Assembly: GCA_035578175.1 (NCBI GenBank)
Contig: JAQMRL010000012.1
Location: 21,634,671-21,698,670 of the forward strand
Direction of reading: 5' to 3'
Source: Catonia carolina
Lineage: Eukaryota; Arthropoda; Insecta; Hemiptera; Achilidae
Length of the DNA: 64,000 bases
Position 1 is the first letter of the stretch. Each line of letters starts with the position of its first letter. Position numbers and translations under genes: made by a program. The notes beneath the pieces are model-generated. The model was not told the DNA's origin, ran no database searches, and saw only the letters and a list, made by a program, of their open reading frames with translations. Positions 7,358-20,232 of the stretch are shown here, one piece after another.

Positions 7358-8796
7358 TTTCGAAAAAGGTTTTCTGGCTTTACTCTTATTTCATTAGTTC
7401 CTGTATTTTAAGATGGATGAAATTTATTGTGGCTTTAATGAAAAGGTAGAGTGTTAAACATTTTTTGCACGTAATTTGCTAGTTCCTGACCGTAAATATG
7501 TATTCATTGTTATCACAGAGTCAGCCAATTATATGACTAAACCACGTAAGAACAGAAGAGGTAGAGGTATATATGACAGTAGTCGGAGTTATCTCATCTG
7601 AGATTCATGAATTTCATTTTACAATCAAACCCTGTTGATAATGAAATACCGGTGTCATTCGGAGAGTCGAAAGTACATGATTTTCCGAAGGACTCGCATC
7701 CTGATAAGTATAATTATAAACGCTGTAAGAAGACCATGTAAACCAACTCAACTCATCTCACTCAGAAAAGATTTTAGAGGTTCAAACCACCTTGTCCGCT
7801 GCTTACCTAAAAAACAACTTTCATTGCACAACAATTTCAACAGCCAGCATTTTAGTTTACTGACAAATTGGATTGAAAATAAGTAATGTTATTAATCTAC
7901 CTTGCTTAAGAGAACTCATGAATTGTTCGGTTTCGGAACGTTAAAAAGTCGCATCTGATAATGCTTATAAAATTGTAATATTCGAACAAGCTGCCTACAT
8001 AAACACTGATTACAGGCCTAAAATTCTATAAAATCACAGCTATCGGGATCGTAATTTTTCTCCATATACTTTCGCTACGACAATTAAGCGAATACAGTCG
8101 CCGAATTATTTTTTATTTATCTCATCTGTACGAATCAGGTGTTAAAGGTTATAGTTTAACACTGCCTGTGTAGAAGATATAAATACTGCTTATAAATTTC
8201 CCGTTAACTAACAGATCCTAAATCATCGAAAAATAGACTTGAGAAGACGTTACTTGACAAATCATTTTTGACCTACGCTTTTATTGTGTTTAAGAGAAAC
8301 AAAAATATACGTATCAAAAAATAACTGGTATTCAACAAACGATCTATTAGGGTTGCGTGAGTAAGTCGGGCCAATTTGATTGTGATGCGCATGTGACGTC
8401 AACGGCTCAGGTAATAATTGCCCAATCAGAGGCTCGTATTTTCGGCCAATAAGAAAGCCCAGTTTTAACCAATCACAAGTCTTCTTTTGCGTCATTTTGA
8501 TTGGTTAATATTGTCCAATCAGAGAGTTTTTTATTACTGTACTACGTCACACCGATGTCAACAAATGACAAAGTGTCTTGAGCGTTACGTCATTCGTCAG
8601 GATATGCTGCTTTCTGATTGGTCCGTACTGATTCTGGGCGTCACTTTGAGTATGATTGTAGTATAAAGTCCACACCCAATGACAACTTCCAGTTAACGGT
8701 AGGGCAGAACATATTATGAAGGTACCTTTCAATGAGTTATATAGTTTCTAGGTAAATATCACTTACCAATTATGTAGTAGGCCTAGTCTATATTTT
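7358..8796 (-). repeat. Module C3 of B1, inverted diverged relative of A
   Basis: It starts right after the LINE poly(A) with a copy of the LINE's left flank, then continues like C1 to the end of B. Its A-like cluster spans 8371-8680, with CCAAT boxes in the same places as C1 and TGACGTCA near 8394. It differs from C1 by AGGATATGCTG instead of TGGATATGCTG and by lacking the 11-bp minisatellite. It ends CTATATTTT at the A1 boundary. Confidence 0.6.
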
Positions 8797-10666
8797 CGGA
8801 TTTGTGAAAGGCACAAATAGTGTGAAAGAAATAAAAATTCGTTGAGTAACGCTCTCTAATGATTATTTTCTTGTTGATTTAGGAACTGTTCGTTAACTCA
8901 AAACGTATAATAAAAATATACACGTTCTGCGCCAATAGTGTAAAACTCCAATCAGCAATTCATTCCTCCTTAAGAAACGTTAGAAAAATCGTTGAGCATT
9001 GCTCTCTGTTTATTATTGCTATAGTCAAAATTCAAGCACAAAAATTTTAATAATTCTTAGAAATAAAACCGTGCGTATTTATGTACTACGCTTATGTTAT
9101 TTAAGGAAGATGTTGGTTTGAACATTAAATTTAATAAACTCTTATCAGATTATATTTTTTGTACGATAAGTAAGATTAAATTTGTACGTTCTTTCATAAC
9201 GACTTTGATAACATCCTTTCTTACAAATCTGATTTTTTAAATTACTTAAAATTAGGTAAATAATGAGATGTTAAATACTCGGCACAATTAATTTGAGTTT
9301 TTAGATCATTAGGGTAGAAGTTAGTTCAAACATTTACAAGTTATCTGAAATAAACTGAAAAGTTAATTGGGTTACATTTTTTGGTTTGTAACCGTATGTT
9401 TCAGTAGAAAAGTCATTTGATGAGCAAAGCAGGCCTTCTAAAAAATTTTCACTTCGCACCTTGCAAATGCGTCTTTAATATATTCACACTGCAAGGTCTA
9501 ACGGTATAAAAATCTACTGTCATATGAAGAAGGTCTAAAAGTGTTTATTTCACCAGTACTTCTTATGTTGTTATAATGTTTTAGTCGAAAATTGCTTCAT
9601 TCTTGAAGAAAACAGAAGTATTATTTTAGCCGTGGAAGTAGCAGTTGAAATTTAAAAATATTTAACAGTTTAATGTTTCATATAGGCAATATTAATTTTT
9701 GCATCATAAAATAAAATAATGAAAAGAACTGCGAATAAGCGCGGAGAAATGTCAAAAATATTGCCTAGAAATTTTTCACATCGTTAACCGTTTTTAGTGT
9801 GACTGATTGTCGTTAAAAGGGCACAATTTCTATTTTGCTCTTACTAGGTATTGTTCAAGTATATTGTAAATTTCAGTTTGGTAATGCCGGCGATTCTACT
9901 GACGATTACTTGACAAAAAAAAACTTTAGAGACGTCCTTATTTGAATAAACTTTAATATACAATGAAAAAATCACAATGTGTTACGTTCGTATAGTAGTG
10001 TTTGCATGGTAGCCGAGAAAATAATGTCTTAAATTTAAGCAAGCTTGTATGTGTAAACGCAATCTATTCTTGTGCTTCCTTTTTAAGAATTTTAATTTTT
10101 CATACTGTGAAAAGCAGTATAAATATACTGCTGTTTCATACAATTAACCATAATCATTCCGTACTCGGAAGACCTTAACAAGTTTAAAAATGTTTTTGGT
10201 AGGCGTTTTAATTCTGGAAAGTATAGCATTTCAGTAGACGTTATTGTTTAATATTCGGCCGTATCGTTAACTGGGCGGTGACAATGGGTGGATTTATGTA
10301 AAAATGTAAGTCGACGTCACGCGCAGGAACAGTACCGGACCAATCAGGAAGATCGATACTGACAAATGACGTAATACTGATTGAGACGTTTTCATTGGTC
10401 GATATCGGATGACGTAGTGAACTATAATGAGCCTTCTGATTGGACAATATTAACCAATCAAAGTGACGCCTAAGAAGACATCTGATTGGTTAGGTTTGGA
10501 GATTTTTCATTGGTTAAAAATACTACACTCTGATTGGTCCTATATTATATCTGCCTTTGACGTCACACGCGCGTTGCCGTCATTGTAGGCCGTCTTACTT
10601 GCAAGACCTAAATAATTATTTTTTTCTACTGTACATCAGTTCTATTATATTTTAGTAGTATATTTT
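8797..10666 (+). repeat. A monomer A1 (variant I)
   Basis: 1870 bp. It starts CGGATTTGTGAAAGG, the form found only in monomers that follow a B unit. Variant I marks include CATCATAAAATAAAATAATG, TTTTTAAGAATTTT and GGGTGGATTTATG. The palindrome GCAGTATAAATATACTGC is at 10114-10131 and could serve as a symmetrical TATA box. Cluster: 10312-10584. No gene is seen. Confidence 0.9.
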
Positions 10667-12536
10667 CGGATATGTTAAAGACACAAATAGTGCGAAAGAT
10701 ATAAAAATTCGTTAAGTAACGCTCTCTAATGATTATTTCTTTGTTGATTTAGGAACTGATAGTTAATTTAAAATCGTATAATAAAAATATACACATTATG
10801 CGCCAATAGTGTAAAACTCCAATCAGCAATTCATTCCTCCTTAAGAAACGTTAGAAAAATCGTTGTGCATTGCTCTCTGTTTATTTTTGCTATAGTCAAA
10901 ATTCAAGCACAAAAATTATAATAATTCTTAGAAATAAAACCGTGCGTATTTATGTACTACGCTTATGTTATTTAAGGAAGATGTTGGTTTGAACATTAAA
11001 TTTAATAAACTCTTATCAGATTATATTTTTTGTACGATTAGTAAGATTAAAATTGTACGTTCTTTCATAACGACTTTGATAACATCCTTCCTTACAAATC
11101 TGATTTTTTAAATTACTTAAAATTAGGTAAATAATGAGATGTTAAATACTCGGCACAATTAATTTGAGTTTTTAGATCATTAGGGTAGAAGTTAGTTCAA
11201 ACATTTACAAGTTATCTGAAATAAACTGAAAAGTTAATTGGGTTACATTTTTTGGTTTGTAACCGTATGTTTCAGTAGAAAAGTCATTTGATGAGCAAAG
11301 CAGGCCTTCTAAAAAATTTTCACTTCGCACCTTGCAAATGCGTCTTTAATATATTCACACTGCAAGGTCTAACGGTATAAAAATCTACTGTCATATGAAG
11401 AAACTCTAAAAGTGTTTATTTTACCAGTACTTCTTATGTTGTTATAATGTTTTAGTCGAAAATTGCTTCATTCTTGCAGAAAACAGAAGTATTATTTTAG
11501 CCGTGGAAGTAGCAGTTGAAATTTAAAAAATATTTAACAATTTAATGTTTCATATAGGCAATATTAATTTTCGCATTATAATATAAAATAATGAAAAGAA
11601 CTGCGAATAAGTGCGGAGAAATTTCAAAAATATTGCCTAGAAATTTTTCATATCGTTAACCGTTTTTAGTGTGACTGATTGTCGTTAAAAGGGCACAATT
11701 TATATTTTGCTCTTACTAGGTATTGTTCAAGTATATTGTAAATTTCAGTTTGGTAATGCCGGCGATTCTACTGACGATTACCTGACAAAAAAAACTTTAG
11801 AGACGTCCTTATTTGAATAAACTTTAATATACAATGAAAAAATCACAATGTGTTACGTTCGTATAGTAGTGTTTGCATGGTAGCCGAGAAAATAATGTCT
11901 TAAATTTAAGCAAGCTTGTATGTGTAAACGCAATCTATTCTTGTGCTTCCTTTTTGTGAATTTTAATTTTTTATACTGTGACAACAGTATAAATATACTG
12001 CTGTTTCATACAAATAACGATATTCATTCCGTACTCGGAAGACCTTAACAAGTTTGAAAATGTTTTTGGTAGGCGTTTTAATTCTGGAAAGTATAGCATT
12101 TCAGTAGACGTTATTGTTTAATATTCGGCCGCATCGTTAACTGGGCGGTGACAATGGGCGGATATATGTAAAAATGTAAGTCGACGTCACGCGCAGGAAC
12201 AGTACCGGACCAATCAGGAAGCTCGATACTGACAAATGACGTAATACTGATTGAGACGTTTTCATTGGTCGATATCGGATGACGTAGTGAACTATAATGA
12301 GCCTTCTGATTGGACAATATTAACCATTCAAAGTGACGCCTAAGAAGACATCTGATTGGTTAGGTTTGGAGATTTTTCATTGGTTAAAAATACTACACTC
12401 TGATTGGTCCTATATTATATCTGCCTTTGACGTTACACGCGCGTTGCCGTCATTGTAGGCCGCCTTACTTGCAAGACCTAAATAATTTTTTTTTTCTACT
12501 GTACATCAGTTCTATTATATTTTAGTAGTATATTTT
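10667..12536 (+). repeat. A monomer A2 (variant II)
   Basis: 1870 bp. It starts CGGATATGTTAAAG, the form of monomers that follow another A. One CCAAT box of the cluster (12182-12454) is changed to CCATT near 12325, a mark shared with A8. GACGTTACACG replaces GACGTCACACG, also as in A8. No gene is seen. Confidence 0.9.
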
Positions 12537-14405
12537 CGGATATGTTAAAGACACAAATAGTGCGAAAGAAATAAAAATTCGTTAAGTAACGCTCTCTAAT
12601 GATTATTTCTTTGTTGATTTAGGAACTGATAGTTAATTTAAAACGTAAAATAAAAATATACACATTATGCGCCAATAGTGTAAAACTCCAATCAGCAATT
12701 CATTCCTCCTTAAAAAACGCTAGAAAAATCGTTGTGCATTGCTCTCTTTTTATTTTTGCTATAGTCAAAATTCAAGCACAAAAATTATAATAATTCTTAG
12801 AAATAAAACCGTGCGTATTTATGTACTACGCTTATGTTATTTAAGGAAGATGTTGGTTTGAACATTAAATTTAATAAACTCTTATCAGATTATATTTTTT
12901 GTACGATTAGTAAGATTAAATTTGTACGTTCTTTCATAACGACTTTGATAACATCCTTTCTTACAAATATGATTTTTTAAATTACCTAAAATTAGGTAAA
13001 TAATGAGATGTTAAATACTCGGCACAATTAATTTGAGTTTTTAGATCATTAGGAAAGAAGTTAGTTCAAACATTTACAAGTTATCTGAAATAAACTGAAA
13101 AGTTCATTGGGTTACATTTTTTGGTTTGTAATCGTATGTTTCAGTAGAAAAGTCATTTGATGAGCAAAGCAGGCCTTCTAAAAAATTTTCACTTCGCACC
13201 TTGCAAATGCGTCTTTAATATATTCACACTGCAAGGTCTAACTGTATAAAAATCTACTGTCATATGAAGAAGGTCTAAAAGTGTTTATTACACCAGTACT
13301 TCTTATGTTGTTATAATGTTTTAGTCGAAAATTGCTTCATTCTTGAAGAAAACAGAAGTATTATTTTAGCCGTGGAAGTAGCAGTTGAAATTTAAAAAAT
13401 ATTTAACAGTTTAATGTTTCATATAGGCAATATTAATTTTCGCATTATAATATAAAATAATGAAAAGAACTGCGAATAAGTGCGGAGAAATTTCAAAAAT
13501 ATTGCCTAGAAATTTTTCATATCGTTAACCGTTTTTAGTGTGACTGATTGTCGTTAAAAGGGCACAATTTATATTTTGCTCTTACTAGGTATTGTTCAAG
13601 TATATTGTAAATTTCAGTTTGGTAATGCCGGCGATTCTACTGACGATTACTTGACAAAAAAAACTTTAGAGACGTCCTTATTTGAATAAACTTTAATATA
13701 CAATGAAAAAATCACAATGTGTTACGTTCGTATAGTAGTGTTTGCATGGTAGCCGAGAAAATAATGTCTTAAATTTAAGCAAGCTTGTGTGTGTAAACGC
13801 AATCTATTCTTGTGCTTCCTTTTTGTGAATTTTAATTTTTTATACTGTGAAAACAGTATAAATATACTGCTGTTTCATACAATTAACGATATTCATTAAG
13901 TACTCGGAAGACCTTAACAAGTTTAAAAATGTTTTTGGTAGGCGTTTTAATTCTGGAAAGTATAGCATTTCAGTAGACGTTATTGTTTAATATTCGGCCG
14001 TATCGTTAACTGGGCGGTGACAATGGGCGGATATATGTAAAAATGTAAGTCGACGTCACGCGCAGGAACAGTACCGGACCAATCCGGAAGCTCGATACTG
14101 ACAAATGACGTAATACTGATTGAGACGTTTTCATTGGTCGATATCGGATGACGTAGTGAACTATAATGAGCCTTCTGATTGGACAATATTAACCAATCAA
14201 AGTGACGCCTAAGAAGACATCTGATTGGTTAGGTTTGGAGATTTTTCATTGGTTAAAAATACTACACTCTGATTGGTCCTATATTATATCTGCTTTTGAC
14301 ATCACACGCGCGTTGCCGTCATTGTAGGCCGCCTTACTTGCAAGACCTAAATAATTATTTTTTTCTACTGTACATCAGTTCTATTATATTTTAGTAGTAT
14401 ATTTT
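12537..14405 (+). repeat. A monomer A3 (variant II)
   Basis: 1869 bp. CATTAAGTACTCGG near 13895 replaces CATTCCGTACTCGG and is shared only with A9. The palindrome TTACCTAAAATTAGGTAA near 12983 is perfect here. Cluster: 14051-14323, with one terminal TGACGTCA changed to TGACATCA. No gene is seen. Confidence 0.9.
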
Positions 14406-16273
14406 CGGATATGTTAAAGACACAAATAGTGCGAAAGAAATAAAAATTCGTTAAGTAACGCTCTTTAATGCGTATTTCTTTGTTGATTTAGGAACTGATA
14501 GTTAACTCAAAACGTATAATAAAAATATACACGTTCTGCGCCAATAGTGTAAAACTCCAATCAGCAATTCATTCCTCCTTAAAAAACGTTATAAAAATCG
14601 TTGTGCATTGCTCTCTGTTTATTTTGCTATAGTCAAAATTCAAGCACAAAAATTATAATAATTCTTAGAAATAAAACCGTGCGTATTGATGTACTACGCC
14701 TATGTTATTTAAGGAAGATGTTGGTTTAAAAATTAAATTTAATAAACTCTTATCAGATTATATTTTTTGTACGATTAGAAAGATTAAATTTGTACGTTCT
14801 TTCATAACGACTTTGATAACATCCTTTCTTACAAATCTGATTTTTTAAATTACTTAAAATTAGGTAAATAATGAGATGTTAAATACTGGGCACAATTAAT
14901 TTGAGTTTTTAGATCATTAGGGTAGAAGTTAGTTCAAACTTTTACAAGTTATCTGAAATAAACTGAAAAGTTAATTGGGTTACATTTTTTGGTTTGTAAC
15001 CGTATGTTTCAGTAGAAAAGTCATTTGATGAGCAAAGCAGGCCTTCTAAAAAATTTTCACTTCGCACCTTGCAAATGCGTCTTTAATATATTCACACTGC
15101 AAGGTCTAACGGTATAAAAATCTACTGTCATATGAAGAAGGTCTAAAAGTGTTTATTTCACCAGTACTTCTTATGTTGTTATAATGTTTTAGTCGAAAAT
15201 TGCATCATTCTTGAAGAAAACAGAAGCATTATTTTAGCCGTGGAAGTAGCAGTTGAAATTTAAAAATATTTAACAGTTTAATGTTTCATATAGGCAATAC
15301 TAATTTTCGCATCATAAAATAAAATAATGAAAAGAACTGCGAATAAGCGCGGAGAAATGTCAAAAATATTGCCTAGAAATTTTTCACATCGTTAACCGTT
15401 TTTAGTGTGACTGATTGTCGTTAAAAGGGCACAATTTCTATTTTGCTCTTACTAGGTATTGTTCAAGTATATTGTAAATTTCAGTTTGGTAATGCCGGCG
15501 ATTCTACTGACGATTACTTGACAAAAAAAAACTTTAGAGACGTCCTTATTTGAATAAACTTTAATATACAATGAAAAAATCACAATGTGTTACGTTCGTA
15601 TAGTAGTGTTTGCATGGTAGCTGAGAAAATAATGTCTTAAATTTAAGCAAGCTTGTATGTGTAAACGCAATCTATTCTTGTGCTTCCTTTTTAAGAATTT
15701 TAATTTTTCATACTGTGAAAAGCAGTATAAATATACTGCTGTTTCATACAATTAACCATAATCATTCCGTACTCGGAAGACCTTAACAAGTTTAAAAATG
15801 TTTTTGGTAGGCGTTTTAATTCTGGAAAGTATAGCATTTCAGTAGACGTTATTGTTTAATATTCGGCCGTATCGTTAACTGGGCGGTGACAATGGGTGGA
15901 TTTATGTAAAAATGTAAGTCGACGTCACGCGCAGGAACAGTACCGGACCAATCAGGAAGCTCGATACTGACAAATGACGTAATACTGATTAAGACGTTTT
16001 CATTGGTCGATATCGGATGACGTAGTGAACTATAATGAGCCTTCTGATTGGACAATATTGACCAATCAAAGTGACGCCTAAGAAGACATCTGATTGGTTA
16101 GGTTTGGAGATTTTTCATTGGTTAAAAATACTACACTCTGATTGGTCCTATATTATATCTGCCTTTGACGTCACACGCGCGTTGCCGTCATTGTAGGCCG
16201 CCTTACTTGCAAGACCTAAATAATTATTTTTTTTACTGTACATCAGTTCTATTATATTTTAGTTGTATATTTT
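14406..16273 (+). repeat. A monomer A4 (variant II start, variant I end)
   Basis: 1868 bp. CTCTTTAATG near 14461 is shared with A10. The last third carries variant I marks (TTAAGAATTTT, GGGTGGATTTATG), so the monomer is a mosaic. Cluster: 15920-16192. It ends at B2. No gene is seen. Confidence 0.9.
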
Positions 16274-16918
16274 GGCTACAACTTAATACATCAAACAAAA
16301 CTTTTTGTTTTAAGCTCTAAATAAACCTAGAGGCCTAACCAATCCTTATTCATTTTATTTAAGATTTTTTTGTATTTCGCCACAAGCTTAGACTATAAAT
16401 TAGGTAGGCCTAAATAAGATGATAATATTTCAGTCTAACAATAGGAACCTACAACCCTTTGTAACCTTTTATTTACACAAAAAATAACATCAAGTGTCGG
16501 TAATTTATTGCTGGAGAAAATGGAAGCTGCTTCTAATTTTTTTAGGAACCAGTAATAGTTGGTCTATAATAATTTGGTTTCATATTTTTGACAAAATTTA
16601 CACAAAAAAAGTAGAAGGCGCTGAAAGATAATAGGCCTACTTCACGAACGGGCCACGGATTTCTGTGGGAAATATCTTCGGCAACCATCAAGCATTTAGT
16701 CGCCTATCGTAGCCCTACTAGTAATTCCATTGCAGTTCCGTGAATCGACAGTTAATACTTAATATTAATGTGATATTCATAGATTGTATGCTATTCAGTT
16801 AAGTTTTGGCTATATAAATTTTACTTATCCAAAAATAAGGCAAGCAATGCGACATTTTAAAATAATAATGATAGGTCTAATTAATGTTATAATATAAAAA
16901 TAATAAATTAAAACTTAC

Positions 16919-16997
16919 CTTTTATATAGCTGTTTGTATTCAACTCTGGGGCTTGTAATCCCATGGCTTTGAAATACATATCGCTTCGTTTCAACAT
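16919..16997 (-). CDS. Candidate first coding exon (B2 copy)
   Basis: ATG, 26-codon frame and AAAAG|GTAAGT donor are as in the B1 copy (2977-3055), with the same predicted peptide. The initiator-like motifs are retained upstream. Confidence 0.3.
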
Positions 16998-17443
16998 GAT
17001 GAGACAGGAAATTTAACCGCGCAGTACTGTGGAAGTGCAGCCACGTGCAGATCGAACAGATCATAACTGAACAGAACTGATGACAGCGACTCGACTTAAG
17101 ATGTGTAAAACCGGCAACATCGCGTGAATGAGTCAAAAAACGATAATAGCGTAAAATGTGTATAAAGCTGTATAACAATTTGTATAATTTTTATAACAAC
17201 TGAACATCTCTTTTTACATCTGATGCATAAAACAAACTGCATCTCAATGATGCAGTTTTCGAGGTAAAAAGTCACGGCTAAGATGTAGAAATCGAGCGTC
17301 GAAGAATGTATATATATATATATATTATTTTATTAAACATTATTTTCCTTTGTTTGCACCACTACATATATGATTATGAACAGCCAAAACAAAATAAAAT
17401 AAAATATAAAACTCACCTCAGAGTATTATATCATATTAAGATC

Positions 17444-17471
17444 TTTCGTCTCCCTCGGAGACATCATCAGG
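17444..17471 (-). ncRNA. Hammerhead-like core (B2)
   Basis: The CTGATGA, 6-bp helix II and GAAA are identical to the B1 copy. Helices I and III are again not identified. Confidence 0.35.
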
Positions 17472-17624
17472 ACTTTAAAAAACATAAACACAATAAAACA
17501 TAAAACACAAACACAATAGTGGTCGTAGACCACGTCAATTGTTCAAAACAATAGCTATCCTAAAGCACCATTCCGCGCGCGGTTTATTCGGCCGAATGAC
17601 AGTATAATCATTTTGTACCTAGTT

Positions 17625-17891
17625 TTATTCCTTATCTCGATTAAGTACAATTTGAAATAATTTATCATTATCAAATTCTGTCTGGCTGTTCATTAAATTT
17701 ATCTTTTTATTTTTAAATTTATAAATATAATATTTCTCCAACTGCCATAATTTGTTACTATCAAAACATATTTCTAAAATTTCCAAATTATTTTCATGAC
17801 TGCTTATTTTATGCCCTTTCGTCAGCAGATGTTCTGCCACATTAGAACTTTTACATTCCTTTTTTAAATAAGCAGCATAATGCTCAGAAAA
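17625..17891 (-). pseudogene. GIY-YIG fragment (B2)
   Basis: The frame is the same as at 3693-3959, cut at the same arm junction and without a proper start. The residue sequence is unchanged in the conserved part. Confidence 0.6.
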
Positions 17892-18003
17892 TCAGTATAT
17901 GATATAATACTCTGAGGTGAGTTTTATATTTTATTTTATTTTGTTTTGGCTGTTCATAATCATATATGTAGTGGTGCAAACAAAGGAAACTAATGTTTAA
18001 TAA

Positions 18004-18041
<38 letters not shown>

Positions 18042-20232
18042 CGATACGTAGAAGGCAACTGAAAAATCTAATTCAAAATATCTTGAGACGAATTAATTTT
18101 TATCACAGGGTCAGCCAATTATATGACTAAAGCACATAAAAACAGAAGAGGTGGAGGTATAAATGACACTAGTCAGAGTTATCTCATCTGAGATTCATGA
18201 ATTTCATTTTACAATCAAACCAGTGTTGATAATGAAATACAGGTGTCATTCGGAGAGTCGAAAGTACATGATTTTCCGAAGGACTGGCATTCTGATAAGT
18301 ATAATTATAAATGCTGTGAGAAGACCATGTAAACTAACTCAACATATCTCACTCAGAAAAGATTTTAGAGGTTCAAACCACCTTGTCCGCTGCTTACCTA
18401 AAATACAACTTTCATTGCACAACAATTTCAACAGCCAGCATTTTAGTTTACTGACAAATTGGATTGAAAATAAGTAATTTTATTAGCCTACCTTGCTTAA
18501 GAGAACGCATGAATTGTTCGGTTTCGGAACGTTAAAAAGTCGCATCTGATAATGCTTATAAAATTGTAATATTCGAACAAGCCTACATAATGCCTACATA
18601 ATGCCTACATAAACACTGATTACAGGCCTAAAACTTTATGAAATCACAGCTACCGGGATCGTAATTTTACTGCTTATACTTTCGCTACGACAATTAAGCG
18701 AATGCTGTCGCCGAATTATTTTTTATTTATCTCATCTGTACGAATCAGGTGTTAAAGATTATAGTTTTACACTGCCTGTGTAGAAGATATAAATACTGCT
18801 TATAAATTTCCCGTTAACTAACAGATCCTAAATCAACGAAAAATAGACTTGACAAGACGTTACTTGACAAATCATTTTTGACCTACGCTATTATTGTGTT
18901 TAATAGAAACAAAATTATACGTATCAAAATATAACTGGTATTCAACAAACGTTCTTTTAGGGTTGCGTGAGTAAGTCGGGCCAATTTGATTGTGATGCGC
19001 ATGTGACGTCAACGGCTCAGGTAATAATTGCCCAATCAGAGTCTCGTATTTTCGGCCAATAAGAAAGCCCAGTTTTAACCAATCACAAGTCTTCTTTTGC
19101 GTCATTTTGATTGGTTAATATTGTCCAATCAGAGAGTTTATATTACTGTACAACGTCACACCGATGTCAACCAATGACAAAGTGTCTTGAGCGTTACGTC
19201 ATTCGTTTGGATATGCTGCTTTCTGATTGGTCCGTACTGATTCTAGGCGTCACGTCGAGTGTGATTGTAATATGAAGTCCACACCCAATGACAACTACTA
19301 GTTAACGGTAGGGCAGAACATATGAAGGTACCTTTTAATGAGATTTATAGTTTCTTGGTAAATATCACTTACGAAATATGAAGTACCCCATTGTAGAGAT
19401 CTTTCGAGTTCTTAAGGAAATTAAAAATTGGTTTCTGTTGCTGCTAAATGTTAACACGGTTTTTTAAAAAATCACGAGTGTTCATTCGATACCGACACAA
19501 AGAAAAAAAACAAAAGAAGGTTATCTATTTTTCCTAGTTGTTCGATTTTTGTAACCTAATTTTTGGCCAGTAATGTATCATATTTTTAAGGGAATGACTT
19601 TATACAACTGTAAATAAATATTACGATACGTAGAAGGCAGTTGAAAAATCTAATTCAAAATTTTTTGAGACGAAACAAAGTCAATATCCTACCGGGTAAG
19701 AAAATATACCTCATTAATCCGTTTTATAACAAGAAAACTATTTTGCTCTACCAACGAGCATTAGTCGAAAAATAATAATCAACGGTTTGACTAAATGATA
19801 ATATAATGGCCAATGTGATTTCGAGAAATGTTTTCTGGCTTTACTCTGATTTCATTAGTTCCTGTATTTTAAGGTGGATGAAATTTTTTGTGGCCATAAT
19901 GAAAAGGTAGAGTGTTAAAAATTTTTGGAACGTAATTTGCTAGTTTCTGCAGGAAATAAATGTATTCATTTTTATCACAGGGTCAGCCAATTATATGACT
20001 AAAGCACGTAAGAACAGAAGAGGTAGAGGTATAAATGACACTAGTCAGGGTAATATTATCTGAGATTCATGAATTTCATTTTACAATCAAACCGTTTTGA
20101 TAATGAAATACAGGTGTCATTCGGAGAGTCGAAAGAACATGATTTTACGAAGGACCGGCATTCTTATAAGTATAATTATAAATGCTGTGAGAAGACCATG
20201 TAAACCAACTCAACTCATCTCACTCAGAAAAG

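Larger units (their letters stand above)
2332..8796. repeat. B composite unit B1
   Basis: This is the reference copy of the 6.47-kb B block. Components in order: intron-like AT-rich segment (2332-2976), candidate exon (2977-3055, minus), hairpin (3292-3316), TA-flanked snapback element (3366-4097), module C1 (4097-5400), linker and LINE left flank (5400-6290), LINE (6291-7357) and module C3 (7358-8796). Both ends abut the sequence ATATTTT at the A boundaries. B1+A1 form one 8335-bp higher-order period. The four simple B copies are 6465-6492 bp and look about 98-99% alike. Confidence 0.85.
17309..18040 (-). mobile_element. Snapback element with Penelope-like core (B2)
   Basis: It has the same inverted arms and content as 3366-4097. 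The right TA run is longer than in B1, about 33 bases against about 20. Confidence 0.55.

Noticed and set aside
8547..8732. 61-codon minus-strand frame at the end of C3
   Set aside because: Covers the CCAAT cluster, has no domain and is absent from the related C1.
8797..10666. Ribosomal DNA spacer
   Set aside because: No rRNA sequence is present in the 64 kb, and the units hold LINE and Penelope-like fragments instead.
8797..16273. CRISPR or bacterial repeat array
   Set aside because: Repeat units are 1.87 kb without short spacers, and the retroelements, splice donor and promoter types are eukaryotic.
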